A stretch of 64,000 nucleotides of DNA from Paracidovorax cattleyae (GTDB lineage Bacteria; Pseudomonadota; Gammaproteobacteria; Burkholderiales; Burkholderiaceae_C), in NCBI RefSeq assembly GCF_900104515.1, contig NZ_FNJL01000010.1:111562-175561 (forward strand), written 5' to 3'. Positions 48,296-57,925 of the stretch are shown piece after piece (position 1 is the first letter of the stretch; each line of letters opens with the position of its first letter). A model generated the notes under the pieces. That model did no database searches. It was not told where the DNA came from and saw only the letters and a program-made list of their open reading frames with translations. The position numbers were made by a program, and so were the translations under genes.

Positions 48296-49210
48296 TCAGA
48301 TGTCTTCGAGCAGCGCGTAGGGCAGGTCGCCCAGGGCGAGGGGCACGCCTTCCGGGCCGCCCACGCGCAGCGCCTCGCCGGTGGATGCCACCTGCAGGGC
48401 CACCAGCGCATCGAAGCCGCCGCCCGGTGCCGCGGTGGCCTGGACCACCGTGCCGCAGGGCTGCTCGGCATCGCTGGCGGCGAACACTTCGGCGCCCACG
48501 GCGATCGCCTCGGGAACGTGCACCAGGTAGGTGCGACGCTTGAGCGTGCCGCGGAACTGGCTGCGCGCCACCACCTCCTGGCCGGGGTAGCAGCCCTTCT
48601 TGAAATTCACGCCGCCCACGGATTCGTAGTTCAGCATCTGCGGCACGAACAGTTCCGCCAGCGGGGCAGTCAGCGTGGCCACGCCGCTCTGCACCTCGCC
48701 CCATTCCCAGAGGCCCGGTGCCAGGGCCGGGCCGGACGGGGCGGGCTGGCCTGCGGCCTGCACGAGCAGTGCCCGTGGCTGCCCGGCGCCGGGGTAGAGG
48801 TGTACCACGATGCCCTGGGGGGTGTCCTGCCGGCTCCAGGGCGGCAGAGCCTCGCCCGACACCGCGGCGACGGCATCGCCGGCCAGGCCCCACAGCGCGA
48901 AGTCGGCCGTGGCGTCGGTGAGCCGCGCCTTGGCACGCAACACGAACATCGACAGGCGCTTGAGCGTGGAAGCGAGCACGTCGCGGCTGCAGGCCAGCAG
49001 GACCTCGGCATCGCCCGTTCGCCATCCGATGAAACTGGCCTGCATGCGGCCCTTGGCCGAGAGGAAGGCCGCCAGCCGCGCCTGTCCGGGCGGCAGCAGA
49101 AGGAAGTCCTGCGTGAGCTGGCCGTGGAGGAATTTCGCGGCGTCTTCTCCTTGCACGCGGATCACGCCGAGCCCGTCGAGGGGGGCCACGCCATTCAGGG
49201 GGAACGTCAT
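48296..49210 (-). CDS. ygfZ: Folate-binding protein YgfZ
   Basis: The 304-residue protein is a GcvT-like folate-binding protein that helps make or repair Fe-S clusters, notably for MiaB. The hallmark KGCYPGQE appears in NFKKGCYPGQEVVARSQFRG and includes the essential cysteine. The start MTFPLNGVAPLDG at 49210 is preferred; the ATG 13 codons upstream lies within mltG. It diverges from mltG with almost no gap. Confidence 0.95.
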   Translation of the reverse strand: MTFPLNGVAPLDGLGVIRVQGEDAAKFLHGQLTQDFLLLPPGQARLAAFLSAKGRMQASFIGWRTGDAEVLLACSRDVLASTLKRLSMFVLRAKARLTDATADFALWGLAGDAVAAVSGEALPPWSRQDTPQGIVVHLYPGAGQPRALLVQAAGQPAPSGPALAPGLWEWGEVQSGVATLTAPLAELFVPQMLNYESVGGVNFKKGCYPGQEVVARSQFRGTLKRRTYLVHVPEAIAVGAEVFAASDAEQPCGTVVQATAAPGGGFDALVALQVASTGEALRVGGPEGVPLALGDLPYALLEDI

Positions 49211-49212
49211 GG

Positions 49213-50292
49213 GTGAATTATCATGCCCGGCTCTTTCCCCTCTCTCCATTCCGGTTCGTGCGCCGTTTCTTCCTTTTCATCGTGCTGGCGGCCTTTGCGG
49301 TGGCCGGCCTGGGCATGTGGTGGCTCCACCATCCGCTGCCGCAGCGGGCGGCCGCCGGCGCCGCCACGGCCGGGGGCTCCCCCGGCGTGCTGGAACTCGA
49401 GATCGAGCCCGGCACCACGCCGCGCGGTGTCGCCGCGGCCGCCGTGGAGGCCGGCGTGGATACCGATCCGCGCCTGCTCTATGCCTGGTTCCGCCTGTCG
49501 GGCAAGGACCGGCTGATCAAGGCCGGCAACTATGAGATCCCGCCGGGCACCACCCCCTTCGGCCTGCTGCAGAAACTCGTGCGTGGCGAAGAGGCACTGC
49601 GCGCCGTCACGCTCGTGGAGGGCTGGACCTTCCGCCAGTTCCGCGCCGCGCTGGACCGCGACGAAACGCTGCGCCACGACACCCAGGGCCTGGCCGACGC
49701 CGCCACCATGGAGCGCCTGGGCCGCCCCGGGGTGCTGCCGGAGGGGCGCTTCTTTCCCGACACCTACACCTTCGCCAAGGGAACGAGCGATCTCGCGGTG
49801 ATGCGGCGGGCCCTGCGCGCCATGGATCGCAGGCTGGAGGCCGCATGGGCGCAGCGCTCCGCCGACCTGCCGCTCAAAAGCGCCGACGAGGCCCTCATCC
49901 TGGCGAGCATCGTCGAGAAGGAAACCGGCCGCGCTTCCGACCGAGGGCAGATCGCCGGCGTCTTCGTCAACCGCCTGCGGGCGGGCATGCTGCTGCAGAC
50001 CGATCCCACGGTCATCTACGGCATGGGCGAAAAGTTCGACGGCAACCTGCGCCGCCGCGACCTGCTGGCCGATACGCCCTGGAACACCTACACCCGTGCC
50101 GGCCTGCCGCCCACGCCGATTTCCATGCCGGGCAAGGCCTCGCTCATCGCCGCCGTGCAGCCCGAGCGCACGCAGGCCCTCTATTTCGTGGCGCGGGGCG
50201 ACGGCACCAGCCATTTCAGCCCCACGCTCGACGAACACAACCGCGCGGTGAACCGCTACCAGCGTGGCCAGCCGGCGTCGCAGGGGCAGTAA
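49213..50292 (+). CDS. mltG: Endolytic murein transglycosylase MltG
   Basis: MltG (YceG) is an inner-membrane lytic transglycosylase that cuts nascent glycan strands and helps set their length. The 359-residue product has an N-terminal membrane helix ([19 protein letters not shown]), a LysM-like part and the catalytic domain with Glu in [19 protein letters not shown]. The start is either GTG at 49213, two bases from the ygfZ start, or GTG at 49258, giving 344 residues; the second gives the more usual basic-then-hydrophobic start. It heads the mltG-tmk-holB-pilZ-tatD cluster. Confidence 0.94.
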   Translation: MNYHARLFPLSPFRFVRRFFLFIVLAAFAVAGLGMWWLHHPLPQRAAAGAATAGGSPGVLELEIEPGTTPRGVAAAAVEAGVDTDPRLLYAWFRLSGKDRLIKAGNYEIPPGTTPFGLLQKLVRGEEALRAVTLVEGWTFRQFRAALDRDETLRHDTQGLADAATMERLGRPGVLPEGRFFPDTYTFAKGTSDLAVMRRALRAMDRRLEAAWAQRSADLPLKSADEALILASIVEKETGRASDRGQIAGVFVNRLRAGMLLQTDPTVIYGMGEKFDGNLRRRDLLADTPWNTYTRAGLPPTPISMPGKASLIAAVQPERTQALYFVARGDGTSHFSPTLDEHNRAVNRYQRGQPASQGQ

Positions 50293-50332
50293 GCCGCACC
50301 GGCAGCGCACGCACCACAAAGGTCTTTCTTCC

Positions 50333-50998
50333 ATGCAGCGACGGGGTTGGTTCATCACATTCGAGGGCATCGACGGGGCAGGCAAGTCCTCCCACATCGA
50401 GGCCGTGGCCAAGGCGCTGCGGCGCGAGGGCCGCACGATCACCGTGACCCGCGAACCCGGCGGCACGCCCCTGGCCGAGACCCTGCGCTCGCTGCTGCTG
50501 AACGAAGCCATGGACGCGCTCACCGAGTCGCTGGTGGTCTTCGCCGGCCGGCGCGACCACCTGCGCTCGGTGATCGCGCCCGCGCTGGTGCGCGGCGAGG
50601 TCGTGCTGTGCGACCGCTTCACGGATGCCACCTTCGCCTACCAGGGCGCAGGGCGGGGCTTCGACCGGGGCGTGCTTGCCCAGCTCGAACGCATCACCCA
50701 GTCGGGCCTGCAGGAAGGCTCCGATGCCGTCCTCCATCCCCACCTGACGCTGTGGTTCGACCTGGCGCCGGACGTGGCCGCCGCGCGGCTCGAAGGCGCG
50801 CGCGCGCCCGACCGTTTCGAGGCGCAACCCGTGGAGTTCTTCCGCCGTGTGGCGCAGGGCTATGCCGACCGGGCGGCGGCCGACCCCGGGCGCTTCGCGC
50901 GGCTCGATGCCGACCAGCCGCGCGAGGCGGTGCGGGCCCAACTCATGGACATTCTCTGCCGGCATGGCGTGCTGGACACGGCACAGGACGGCACATGA
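50333..50998 (+). CDS. tmk: Thymidylate kinase
   Basis: The enzyme phosphorylates dTMP to dTDP for DNA synthesis. The 221-residue product has the P-loop [11 protein letters not shown] near residue 10, [16 protein letters not shown] (DR motif and dTMP contact) and TREPGGTP. The ATG at 50333 fits the family start. It overlaps holB by four bases (ATGA). Confidence 0.97.
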   Translation: MQRRGWFITFEGIDGAGKSSHIEAVAKALRREGRTITVTREPGGTPLAETLRSLLLNEAMDALTESLVVFAGRRDHLRSVIAPALVRGEVVLCDRFTDATFAYQGAGRGFDRGVLAQLERITQSGLQEGSDAVLHPHLTLWFDLAPDVAAARLEGARAPDRFEAQPVEFFRRVAQGYADRAAADPGRFARLDADQPREAVRAQLMDILCRHGVLDTAQDGT

Positions 50999-51996
50999 GC
51001 GTGCCCGCCGTGTCTCCCTGGATCGCTGCCCAGCGCCGCAGGCTCCTGGCCCAGCGCGGCCATGCATGGCTGCTCAGCGGCCCCTCCGGGCTGGGCCAGT
51101 ACACGCTCGCGCTCGAACTGGTGCGCGCATGGCTCTGCGAAGCGCCGACACCGGATGGCGCCTGCGGACACTGCGGCAACTGCCATGCCGTCGAGGTGCG
51201 CACCCATGCCGACCTGTGCGTGCTCATGCCCGAGACGGAGATGATCGGGCGCGGATGGCCGCTGCCGGAGAAGGCGCAGGCCGAGATCGACGACAAGAAG
51301 CGCAAGGCCAGCCGCGAGATCCGGGTCGAGGCGATGCGCGATGCGGTGCAGTTCGCGCAGCGCACTTCCGCGCGCGGGCGGGGCAAGGCCGTGCTCGTCT
51401 ATCCGGCCGAGCAGATGAATACCGTCACCGCCAACGCCCTGCTCAAGACGCTGGAGGAGCCCGCGGGCGACGTGCGCTTCGTGCTGGCGAGCGAGGCCGC
51501 GCACCAATTGCTGCCCACCATCCGCAGCCGCTGCCTGGGCCACACCATGCAGTGGCCGGGCGAGGACGAATCGCTGGCCTGGCTCGCGGAGCAGGGCGTC
51601 GCGGCCGATGCCGCGGCATCCCTGCTGCGGGCAGCCGGCGGCCGCCCCGAGGATGCACTGGCCTTCGCCCAGGGAGGGCGCAGCCCCCAGACCTGGTCGC
51701 AGATTCCGCGCGCTGTCGCCCGCGGCGACGCGACGGCGCTGTCGGACCTGTCTCCTGCCGATGCCGTGGACGCGCTGCAGAAACTCTGCCACGACCTGCT
51801 CGCCCGGCGCGTGGGCGCCGCGCCACGCTACTTCGCCGAGGCCGACCTGCCCACGCCGCCCGGCGTCGGCCCGCTCACCCGCTGGGCGCGCGCTCTCGCC
51901 AGGGAGGCCCGCACCGCGGACCATCCCTTCAACCCGGGATTGATGCTGGAGTCGCTTGTTGCCCAGGCGCGAAACGCCCTAAACTCCCGCCATTGA
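50995..51996 (+). CDS. holB: DNA polymerase III delta-prime subunit
   Basis: Delta-prime is part of the clamp loader. The 333-residue product has the degenerate P-loop [12 protein letters not shown] (no Walker lysine, as expected for delta-prime), a zinc module CGHCGNC and the conserved LLKTLEEP and SRC motifs. It is coupled to tmk by an ATGA overlap and is followed after 19 bases by a PilZ gene. Confidence 0.95.
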   Translation: MSVPAVSPWIAAQRRRLLAQRGHAWLLSGPSGLGQYTLALELVRAWLCEAPTPDGACGHCGNCHAVEVRTHADLCVLMPETEMIGRGWPLPEKAQAEIDDKKRKASREIRVEAMRDAVQFAQRTSARGRGKAVLVYPAEQMNTVTANALLKTLEEPAGDVRFVLASEAAHQLLPTIRSRCLGHTMQWPGEDESLAWLAEQGVAADAAASLLRAAGGRPEDALAFAQGGRSPQTWSQIPRAVARGDATALSDLSPADAVDALQKLCHDLLARRVGAAPRYFAEADLPTPPGVGPLTRWARALAREARTADHPFNPGLMLESLVAQARNALNSRH

Positions 51997-52015
51997 ACGA
52001 CCGGCCCGTCCCCAC

Positions 52016-52375
52016 ATGAGTACCCCCCCCAGCGCCCCCCGTCCCAGCGTCATGCAGCTGGCCATCAAGGAAAAGGCGGCACTCTACGCGGCGTACATCC
52101 CGTTCTTCTCCGAAGGCGGCATCTTCGTGCCCACCCAGCGCGAGTACCGCCTGGGCGACGATGTCTATGTGCTGCTCACGCTGCCGGAGGATACCCAGCG
52201 CTATCCCGTGGCCGGCCGCGTGGCCTGGGTCACACCGGCGCGCGCCGCCGGCAACCGCACGCAGGGCATCGGCATTCAGTTCCCCAGGGACGACAAGTCC
52301 CGCGTGCTCAAGGCCCGCATCGAAGAGATCCTGGGCACGGCTCTGGCCTCCGAGCGGCCCACCCAGACCATCTGA
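52016..52375 (+). CDS. pilZ: PilZ-domain protein (type IV pilus PilZ type)
   Basis: The 119-residue protein matches the PilZ protein of type IV pilus assembly: MQLAIKEKAALYAAYIPFF, EGGIFVPT, GDDVYVLLTLPED, GRVAWVTP. These PilZ proteins lack the RxxxR c-di-GMP motif and work with PilB and FimX-like partners in pilus biogenesis. The position after holB is conserved in many proteobacteria. The next 160 bases up to tatD hold no gene. Confidence 0.92.
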   Translation: MSTPPSAPRPSVMQLAIKEKAALYAAYIPFFSEGGIFVPTQREYRLGDDVYVLLTLPEDTQRYPVAGRVAWVTPARAAGNRTQGIGIQFPRDDKSRVLKARIEEILGTALASERPTQTI

Positions 52376-52538
52376 ACCGGTCCCCACTTGCGCGCGCCTG
52401 GCGCGCAGCGGGCCGGTGCGTGCGCCTCGCGCCGGCGTCGTTGCCTGGGGGCCGACCTCGTTCCTCCGGCCGGAACCCGGCCGTGCCGCCGTTCTCCTAC
52501 GGCCGCGGCGCTTCGCGCCGCCTAATATTCCTTCTGCC

Positions 52539-53348
52539 ATGTTCACCGATTCGCACTGCCACCTGAGCTTTCCCGAACTGTCCGCGCAACTGCCTGCCAT
52601 CCGGCAGGCCATGGACGAGGCGCGCGTCACCCGCGCGCTGTGCATCTGCACCACCATGGAGGAATTCGGCGACGTGCATTCGCTGGCGCTCGCCCACGAC
52701 AACTTCTGGAGCACGGTGGGCGTGCACCCCGACAACGAGGGCGTCACCGAACCGTCGGTGCAGGACCTGCTGGACCGCGCCGCGCTGCCCCGGGTCATCG
52801 CCATTGGCGAGACGGGGCTGGACTATTACGGCATGGAAGACCGCAAGGGCGGCCGCAGCGTCGCCGACCTGGAGTGGCAGCGCGAGCGCTTCCGCACCCA
52901 CATCCGCGCCGCGCGGGCCTGCGGCAAGCCGCTGGTCATCCACACCCGCAGTGCGTCCGACGACACCCTCGCCATCCTGCGGCAGGAGGGCGAGGATGGC
53001 GCGGGCAACCGGGCGGGCGGCGTCTTCCACTGCTTCACCGAGACGGCCGAGGTGGCCCGCGCCGCGCTGGACCTCGGCTACTACATCTCGTTCTCGGGCA
53101 TCCTCACCTTCAAGAATGCCCAGCCGCTGCGCGACGTGGCGGCCTTCGTGCCACTCGACCGCATGCTGATCGAGACCGACAGTCCCTACCTCGCGCCCGT
53201 GCCCTACCGGGGCAAGACCAACAACCCGTCCTATGTACCCTTCGTGGCGCAGCAGATCGCGGCGCTCAGGGGGCTGGACGCCGAGGCCGTGGGCGAGGCC
53301 ACGAGCCGGAATTTCGACACGCTCTTTTTCCGAAAGGATGCTCCATGA
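52539..53348 (+). CDS. tatD: TatD-family metal-dependent nuclease
   Basis: The 269-residue protein is a TIM-barrel hydrolase with metal ligands in FTDSHCHL, GETGLDYY, HTRSASDD, HCFTE and the final ETDSPYLAP. TatD proteins are 3'-5' DNA/RNA exonucleases linked to DNA repair. The ATG at 52539 gives the standard start. It overlaps the ankyrin-repeat gene by four bases (ATGA). Confidence 0.94.
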   Translation: MFTDSHCHLSFPELSAQLPAIRQAMDEARVTRALCICTTMEEFGDVHSLALAHDNFWSTVGVHPDNEGVTEPSVQDLLDRAALPRVIAIGETGLDYYGMEDRKGGRSVADLEWQRERFRTHIRAARACGKPLVIHTRSASDDTLAILRQEGEDGAGNRAGGVFHCFTETAEVARAALDLGYYISFSGILTFKNAQPLRDVAAFVPLDRMLIETDSPYLAPVPYRGKTNNPSYVPFVAQQIAALRGLDAEAVGEATSRNFDTLFFRKDAP

Positions 53349-54040
53349 CGCAGCTTCGCCACCTGTCACGGCGCCTGTTCGTCTCCGCCGCGGCGCTGGC
53401 CGGCGCGAGCCTGTGCGCCGCCTGCGCGCACGCCGGCGCCTATGACGATTTCTTCACCGCCATCGTGCGTGACCAGGGCGACGACATCACCGCTCTCGTG
53501 CGGCGCGGATTCGACCCCAACACGCGCAACCCGAAGGGCGATGTCGGCCTCACACTGGCCCTGCAGCAAGGCTCGATGAAAGCGTTCGACGCACTCATGG
53601 CCGCGCCCGGCATCAAGGTGGAAACGCGCAACTCCAAGGACGAGAGTCCGCTCATGATCGCCTGCCTGCGCGGGCAGGTCGCCGCGGTCCGTGCGCTCAT
53701 CGCCAAGGACGGCGATGTCAACAAGACGGGCTGGACCCCGCTGCACTATGCCGCCTCCGGTACCACCGACCAGCAGCTGGAAATCACCCGGCTGCTCATC
53801 GACCAGAGCGCCTACATCGACGCCGAATCGCCCAACGGCACCACGCCGCTCATGATGGCCGTCAGCTATGGCCGGGCCGACGTGGCGCGTTTCCTCGTGG
53901 AGCAGGGCGCGGATCCCACCATCAAGAACCAGCTCGGCCTCACCGCCGCGGACTTCGCCCGGCGCGCGGCGCGCCAGGACATGGCGGACCTCGTCGCGCA
54001 GGCCCTGCAGCGCCGCCAGCCCAACCGCGGCAAATGGTGA
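53345..54040 (+). CDS. Exported ankyrin-repeat protein
   Basis: The 231-residue protein has an N-terminal signal with an SRRLFVSAAALAG stretch that resembles a twin-arginine motif, then four to five ankyrin repeats (for example GWTPLHYAASGTTDQQLEI and NGTTPLMMAVSYGRADVARF). Ankyrin repeats bind proteins; an exported form probably acts in the periplasm. The gene is coupled to tatD. Partner unknown. Confidence 0.88.
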   Translation: MTQLRHLSRRLFVSAAALAGASLCAACAHAGAYDDFFTAIVRDQGDDITALVRRGFDPNTRNPKGDVGLTLALQQGSMKAFDALMAAPGIKVETRNSKDESPLMIACLRGQVAAVRALIAKDGDVNKTGWTPLHYAASGTTDQQLEITRLLIDQSAYIDAESPNGTTPLMMAVSYGRADVARFLVEQGADPTIKNQLGLTAADFARRAARQDMADLVAQALQRRQPNRGKW

Positions 54041-54058
54041 CCAGGCAGCGGCCGGCCC

Positions 54059-55861
54059 TCAGCCGCCCGCGAGGGCAGAGCCCTTCAGGCGCGCATAGAG
54101 GCCGCCGCGCGCCTGCAGCTCGGTGTCCGTGCCCTGTTCCACGATGCGTCCGCGCTCCATCACCACCACCCGGTCGGCATGCTCGATGGTGGACAGCCGG
54201 TGCGCGATCACCAGCGTGGTGCGCCCGCGCATGAGCCGCTGCAGGGCGTCCTGCACCAGCCGCTCGGATTCGGTATCGAGGGCCGACGTGGCCTCGTCCA
54301 GGATCAGGATCGGCGCATCCTTGTAGAGTGCCCGCGCGATCGCCAGGCGCTGGCGCTGGCCGCCGGAGAGCTGGACGGCGTTGTGGCCCACCAGGGTGTG
54401 CATGCCCTGCGGCATCGACGCCACGTGTGCCGACAGGTTGGCCGCTTCCAGGCAGGCCTGCACGCGCGCCTCGTCCACGTCCGCGCCCAGCGCCACGTTG
54501 GCCGCCACGGTGTCGTTGAACATCACCACGTCCTGGCTCACCATGGCGAACTGCGAGCGCAGCGCGGACAGGTTCCATTCGTCCAGGGGCCGGCCGTCGA
54601 TCAGCACGCGGCCCTCGCTCGGCTGCAGGAAGCGTGGCAGCAGGTTCACCAGGGTGGTCTTGCCGGCGCCCGAGGGGCCCACCAGCGCCACGACCTCGCC
54701 GGGCCGCACCGACAGGTGCAGCCGGTCCAGCGCTGGCGCCAGTTCGGCCCCGAAGGCCACCGTCACGCCCTCGAGCTCCAGCGCGCCCTGTGCCCGCTCC
54801 TTCGGCGCGTGCTGGCCGCCCGACTCGGCCGGCGCGCTTTCCAGCAGCACCAGGCCGCGCTCCAGCGCGGCAACGCCGCGCGTCAGCGGGTTGGCCACGT
54901 CCGCCAGCCGGCGGATGGGCGCGATCAGCATCAGCATCGCCGCCATGAAGGCCGCGAAGCCGCCCACGGTCACTTCCCGCGTCTGCCCGATGTGGCTCTG
55001 CCAGAGTGCCACGCAGATCACGGCCGACAGCGCCGCCGCGGCCAGCAACTGCGTCAGCGGGGTCATCGCAGCCGAGGCGATCGTGGCCTTGATCGCCAGG
55101 CGCCGCAGACTCTGGCTGAGCACGCCGAAGCGGCGCGCCTGCCCGGGCTGGGCGCTGTGCAGCCGGACCATGCGGTGGGCCAGCACGTTTTCCTCCACTA
55201 CATAGGCGAGCTGGTCCGTGGCTTCCTGGCTGCTCTTGGTGATCTGGTAGAGCCGGCGCGACAGCGTCTTCATGATCCAGGCCACGCCCGGCACCAGGAA
55301 CGCGACGATGAGCGTCAATTGCCAGTTCAGGTAGAGCAGGTACACCAGCAGCGCCACCAGCGTGAAGCCGTCGCGCGAGATGCCCAGCAGCGCCTGCACC
55401 AGCTGCGTGGCGCCGTTCTGCACCTCGTACACCACCGTGTTCGACAGGGTGCTCGCCGACTGGCGGGAAAACAGCGCCATCTCCGCAGAGAGCAGGCGCT
55501 CGAAGAGCGTCTCGCGCAGCTTCATCATGCCTTCGTTGGCGATGCGGGCCAGGGCGTACTGTCCGCCGAACTGCGCCAGCCCGCGCACGAAGAACACCCC
55601 CATGACGGCCACCGGCACCAGCCAGAGCTTGAGCGAGCCTTCCGTGAAACCCTGGTCCAGCAGGGGCTTGAGCAGGGCGGGGATCAGCGGCTCGGTCACC
55701 GCGGCCACCACGGTGGCCAGCACCGCCAGCGACCAGGCGAGGCGCTGCCCGCCGAAATACGAGGACATGCGCCGCAGGCGCGCGAAAAGGGATGGGGGGG
55801 CGGATGCGGGGGCGGCGGCAGGGCCCGGCGCGGGGGTGCTCTGGGGGTCGGAGGCTTGCAT
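54059..55861 (-). CDS. msbA: Lipid A export ATP-binding/permease protein
   Basis: MsbA flips core-lipid A across the inner membrane. The 600-residue half-transporter has six membrane helices and a C-terminal ATPase with Walker A GPSGAGKTTLVN, signature LSGGQRQRLAIARAL, Walker B ILILDEATSALD and H-loop IAHRLS. The first 25 residues are a Pro/Ala-rich extension. It is divergent from tolB, with 136 bases between starts. Confidence 0.94.
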   Translation of the reverse strand: MQASDPQSTPAPGPAAAPASAPPSLFARLRRMSSYFGGQRLAWSLAVLATVVAAVTEPLIPALLKPLLDQGFTEGSLKLWLVPVAVMGVFFVRGLAQFGGQYALARIANEGMMKLRETLFERLLSAEMALFSRQSASTLSNTVVYEVQNGATQLVQALLGISRDGFTLVALLVYLLYLNWQLTLIVAFLVPGVAWIMKTLSRRLYQITKSSQEATDQLAYVVEENVLAHRMVRLHSAQPGQARRFGVLSQSLRRLAIKATIASAAMTPLTQLLAAAALSAVICVALWQSHIGQTREVTVGGFAAFMAAMLMLIAPIRRLADVANPLTRGVAALERGLVLLESAPAESGGQHAPKERAQGALELEGVTVAFGAELAPALDRLHLSVRPGEVVALVGPSGAGKTTLVNLLPRFLQPSEGRVLIDGRPLDEWNLSALRSQFAMVSQDVVMFNDTVAANVALGADVDEARVQACLEAANLSAHVASMPQGMHTLVGHNAVQLSGGQRQRLAIARALYKDAPILILDEATSALDTESERLVQDALQRLMRGRTTLVIAHRLSTIEHADRVVVMERGRIVEQGTDTELQARGGLYARLKGSALAGG

Positions 55862-55997
55862 GAAGGGCGGATTCTACGTAGGACCGCGCCGGCAACTTGC
55901 ACAGTTTGTCACAGGGCTGTCCGCCCTGTGTGTAACATTCGGCCCCTGACCTTTCCGGTTTCCCTCCGGCGAATGGCCCGGTATCCCAACGCTGTCA

Positions 55998-57314
55998 ATG
56001 ACTTCAGACCGTCCATCCCACCTCCTCGCCGCGGCCCTGCCGCATGCCACGCGCCGCCACGCCATCGTGGCCCTCGCTTCCGCCGCCTCCTTTCCCGCCT
56101 TCGCGCAGTTCCGCGTCGAAATCACCGGCGTGGGCCTGACCCAGCTGCCGACCGCCATCGCGCCGTTCCGTGGCGAGGCGGGCGCCCCGCAGAAGATCTC
56201 CGCCATCGTGCAAGCCGACCTGGAGCGCAGCGGCCAGTTCCGCGCGGTGGATGCCTCCGGCCCCCAGCTGGACGAAAACTCCCGTCCCGACGTCGCCCTC
56301 TGGAAGCAGAAGGGCGCCGACTCGCTCACCACCGGCAGCCTCACGCGCCTGCCCGACGGCCGCTACGACGTGCGTTTCCGCCTCTGGGAGACGGTGCGCG
56401 GCGAGGACCTGGGCGGCCAGAGCTTCGTGGTCACGCAGGCCGACCTGCGGCTCGTTGCGCATCGCATCGCCGACTACGTGTACGAGAAGCTCACCGGCCA
56501 GCGCGGCATCTTCTCCACCCGCATTGCCTACGTCACCAAGGCCGGCAGCCGCTACAGCCTGTGGGTGGCGGATGCCGACGGCGAGAACGCCCAGTCGGCG
56601 CTCTCCAGCCCCGAGCCCATCATCTCGCCGGCCTGGTCGCCCTCCGGCACGCAGCTCGCCTACGTGTCGTTCGAGTCGCGCAAGCCCGTGGTGTACGTGC
56701 ACGACGTCTCGACCGGTCGGCGCCGCCTGATCGCCAACTTCCGCGGCTCCAACAGCGCGCCAGCCTGGTCGCCGGACGGCCGCACGCTCGCCGTCACCTT
56801 GAGCCGCGACGGCAGCTCGCAGCTCTACACCATCGACGCCAACGGCGGCGAGCCGCGCCGGCTCATGCAGAGCTCGGGCATCGACACCGAGCCGACCTAT
56901 TCCAGTGACGGCCGCAGCATCTACTTCGTGAGCGATCGCGGTGGCGCCCCCCAGATCTACCGCGTGCCCGCCACGGGCGGAAGCGCCGAGCGCGTCACCT
57001 TCACGGGCGCCTACAACATTTCTCCGAGCATCAGCCCGGACGGCAAGTGGTTGGCCTACATCTCCCGCGTGGGAGGGGCTTTCAAACTGCACGTCATGGA
57101 TCTGACGTCCGGCAGCGTGACCTCGATCACCGACACTACCGCCGACGAGAGCCCGAGCTTCGCGCCCAATGGCAAACTTATCGTCTATGCGACCCAGCAG
57201 CAGGGCCGCGAAGCGCTGATGACCACCACGCTGGATGGCAAGATCAAGGCCCGCCTGGCAGGCCAGAGCGGCGACATCCGGGAGCCGGACTGGGGTCCGT
57301 TCCAGAAACAATAA
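55998..57314 (+). CDS. tolB: Tol-Pal system beta-propeller protein TolB
   Basis: TolB is a periplasmic protein that bridges Pal and TolA in outer-membrane constriction at division. The 438-residue product has an N-terminal signal (ending near SFPAFAQ), the TolB N domain and repeated propeller blades (SPSWSPDG-like repeats, e.g. ISPAWSPSGTQLAYVSFES). The signal is preceded by ATRRHAIV, which resembles a twin-arginine motif. tolQRA is not upstream; the neighbour is msbA, divergent. Confidence 0.96.
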   Translation: MTSDRPSHLLAAALPHATRRHAIVALASAASFPAFAQFRVEITGVGLTQLPTAIAPFRGEAGAPQKISAIVQADLERSGQFRAVDASGPQLDENSRPDVALWKQKGADSLTTGSLTRLPDGRYDVRFRLWETVRGEDLGGQSFVVTQADLRLVAHRIADYVYEKLTGQRGIFSTRIAYVTKAGSRYSLWVADADGENAQSALSSPEPIISPAWSPSGTQLAYVSFESRKPVVYVHDVSTGRRRLIANFRGSNSAPAWSPDGRTLAVTLSRDGSSQLYTIDANGGEPRRLMQSSGIDTEPTYSSDGRSIYFVSDRGGAPQIYRVPATGGSAERVTFTGAYNISPSISPDGKWLAYISRVGGAFKLHVMDLTSGSVTSITDTTADESPSFAPNGKLIVYATQQQGREALMTTTLDGKIKARLAGQSGDIREPDWGPFQKQ

Positions 57315-57379
57315 TTTGAATCTTTTTCGTTTTTCAAACTCGACAGTAACGCCTTATCCGGACTAGGAGAACCATCCCA

Positions 57380-57925
57380 ATGATCAACCTTCCCTTCAAA
57401 CGCATTTCTCTGGCCCTGACCGTCGCCGCCCTGATGGCCGGTTGCAGCTCCGGCGTGAAGCTGGAGGACGTGCCCGTCGAGAACAAGGGTGCGACCTCCA
57501 CGGCGCCCAACGGTGCCAATCCCAACGGGAATTCTCAGAGCGGCGTCGCTCCCGTGGACCTGAACCAGTCGGCGCGCGACGCGGCCGGCCCGGTCGGCGT
57601 GGCCCGCATCGTGTACTTCGACTTCGACAGCTATGTCGTCAAGCCCGAGTACCAGTCGCTCATCGAGCAGCACGCCAGGTTCATCAAGGCCAGCCAGGGC
57701 CGCAAGGTCATGATCGAAGGCCACACCGACGACCGCGGCGGCCGCGAATACAACCTGGCCCTCGGCCAGAAGCGTGCCGAGGCAGTGCGCCGCGCACTGG
57801 GCCTGCTGGGCGTGCCCGACGGCCAGATGGAAGCCGTGAGCTTCGGCAAGGAAAAGCCCGCGGTGCAAGGCAACACGGAAGATGCCTTCTCGCAGAACCG
57901 CCGCGTTGAACTGTCCTACCGTTGA
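57380..57925 (+). CDS. pal: Peptidoglycan-associated lipoprotein Pal
   Basis: Pal is an outer-membrane lipoprotein that binds peptidoglycan and TolB. The 181-residue product has a lipobox with Cys22 (ALMAGC) and an OmpA-like C-terminal domain (VYFDFDSYVVKPEY, EGHTDDRGGREYNLALGQKR). An AGGAG ribosome site precedes the ATG. Its stop overlaps the start of cpoB by one base. Confidence 0.97.
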   Translation: MINLPFKRISLALTVAALMAGCSSGVKLEDVPVENKGATSTAPNGANPNGNSQSGVAPVDLNQSARDAAGPVGVARIVYFDFDSYVVKPEYQSLIEQHARFIKASQGRKVMIEGHTDDRGGREYNLALGQKRAEAVRRALGLLGVPDGQMEAVSFGKEKPAVQGNTEDAFSQNRRVELSYR

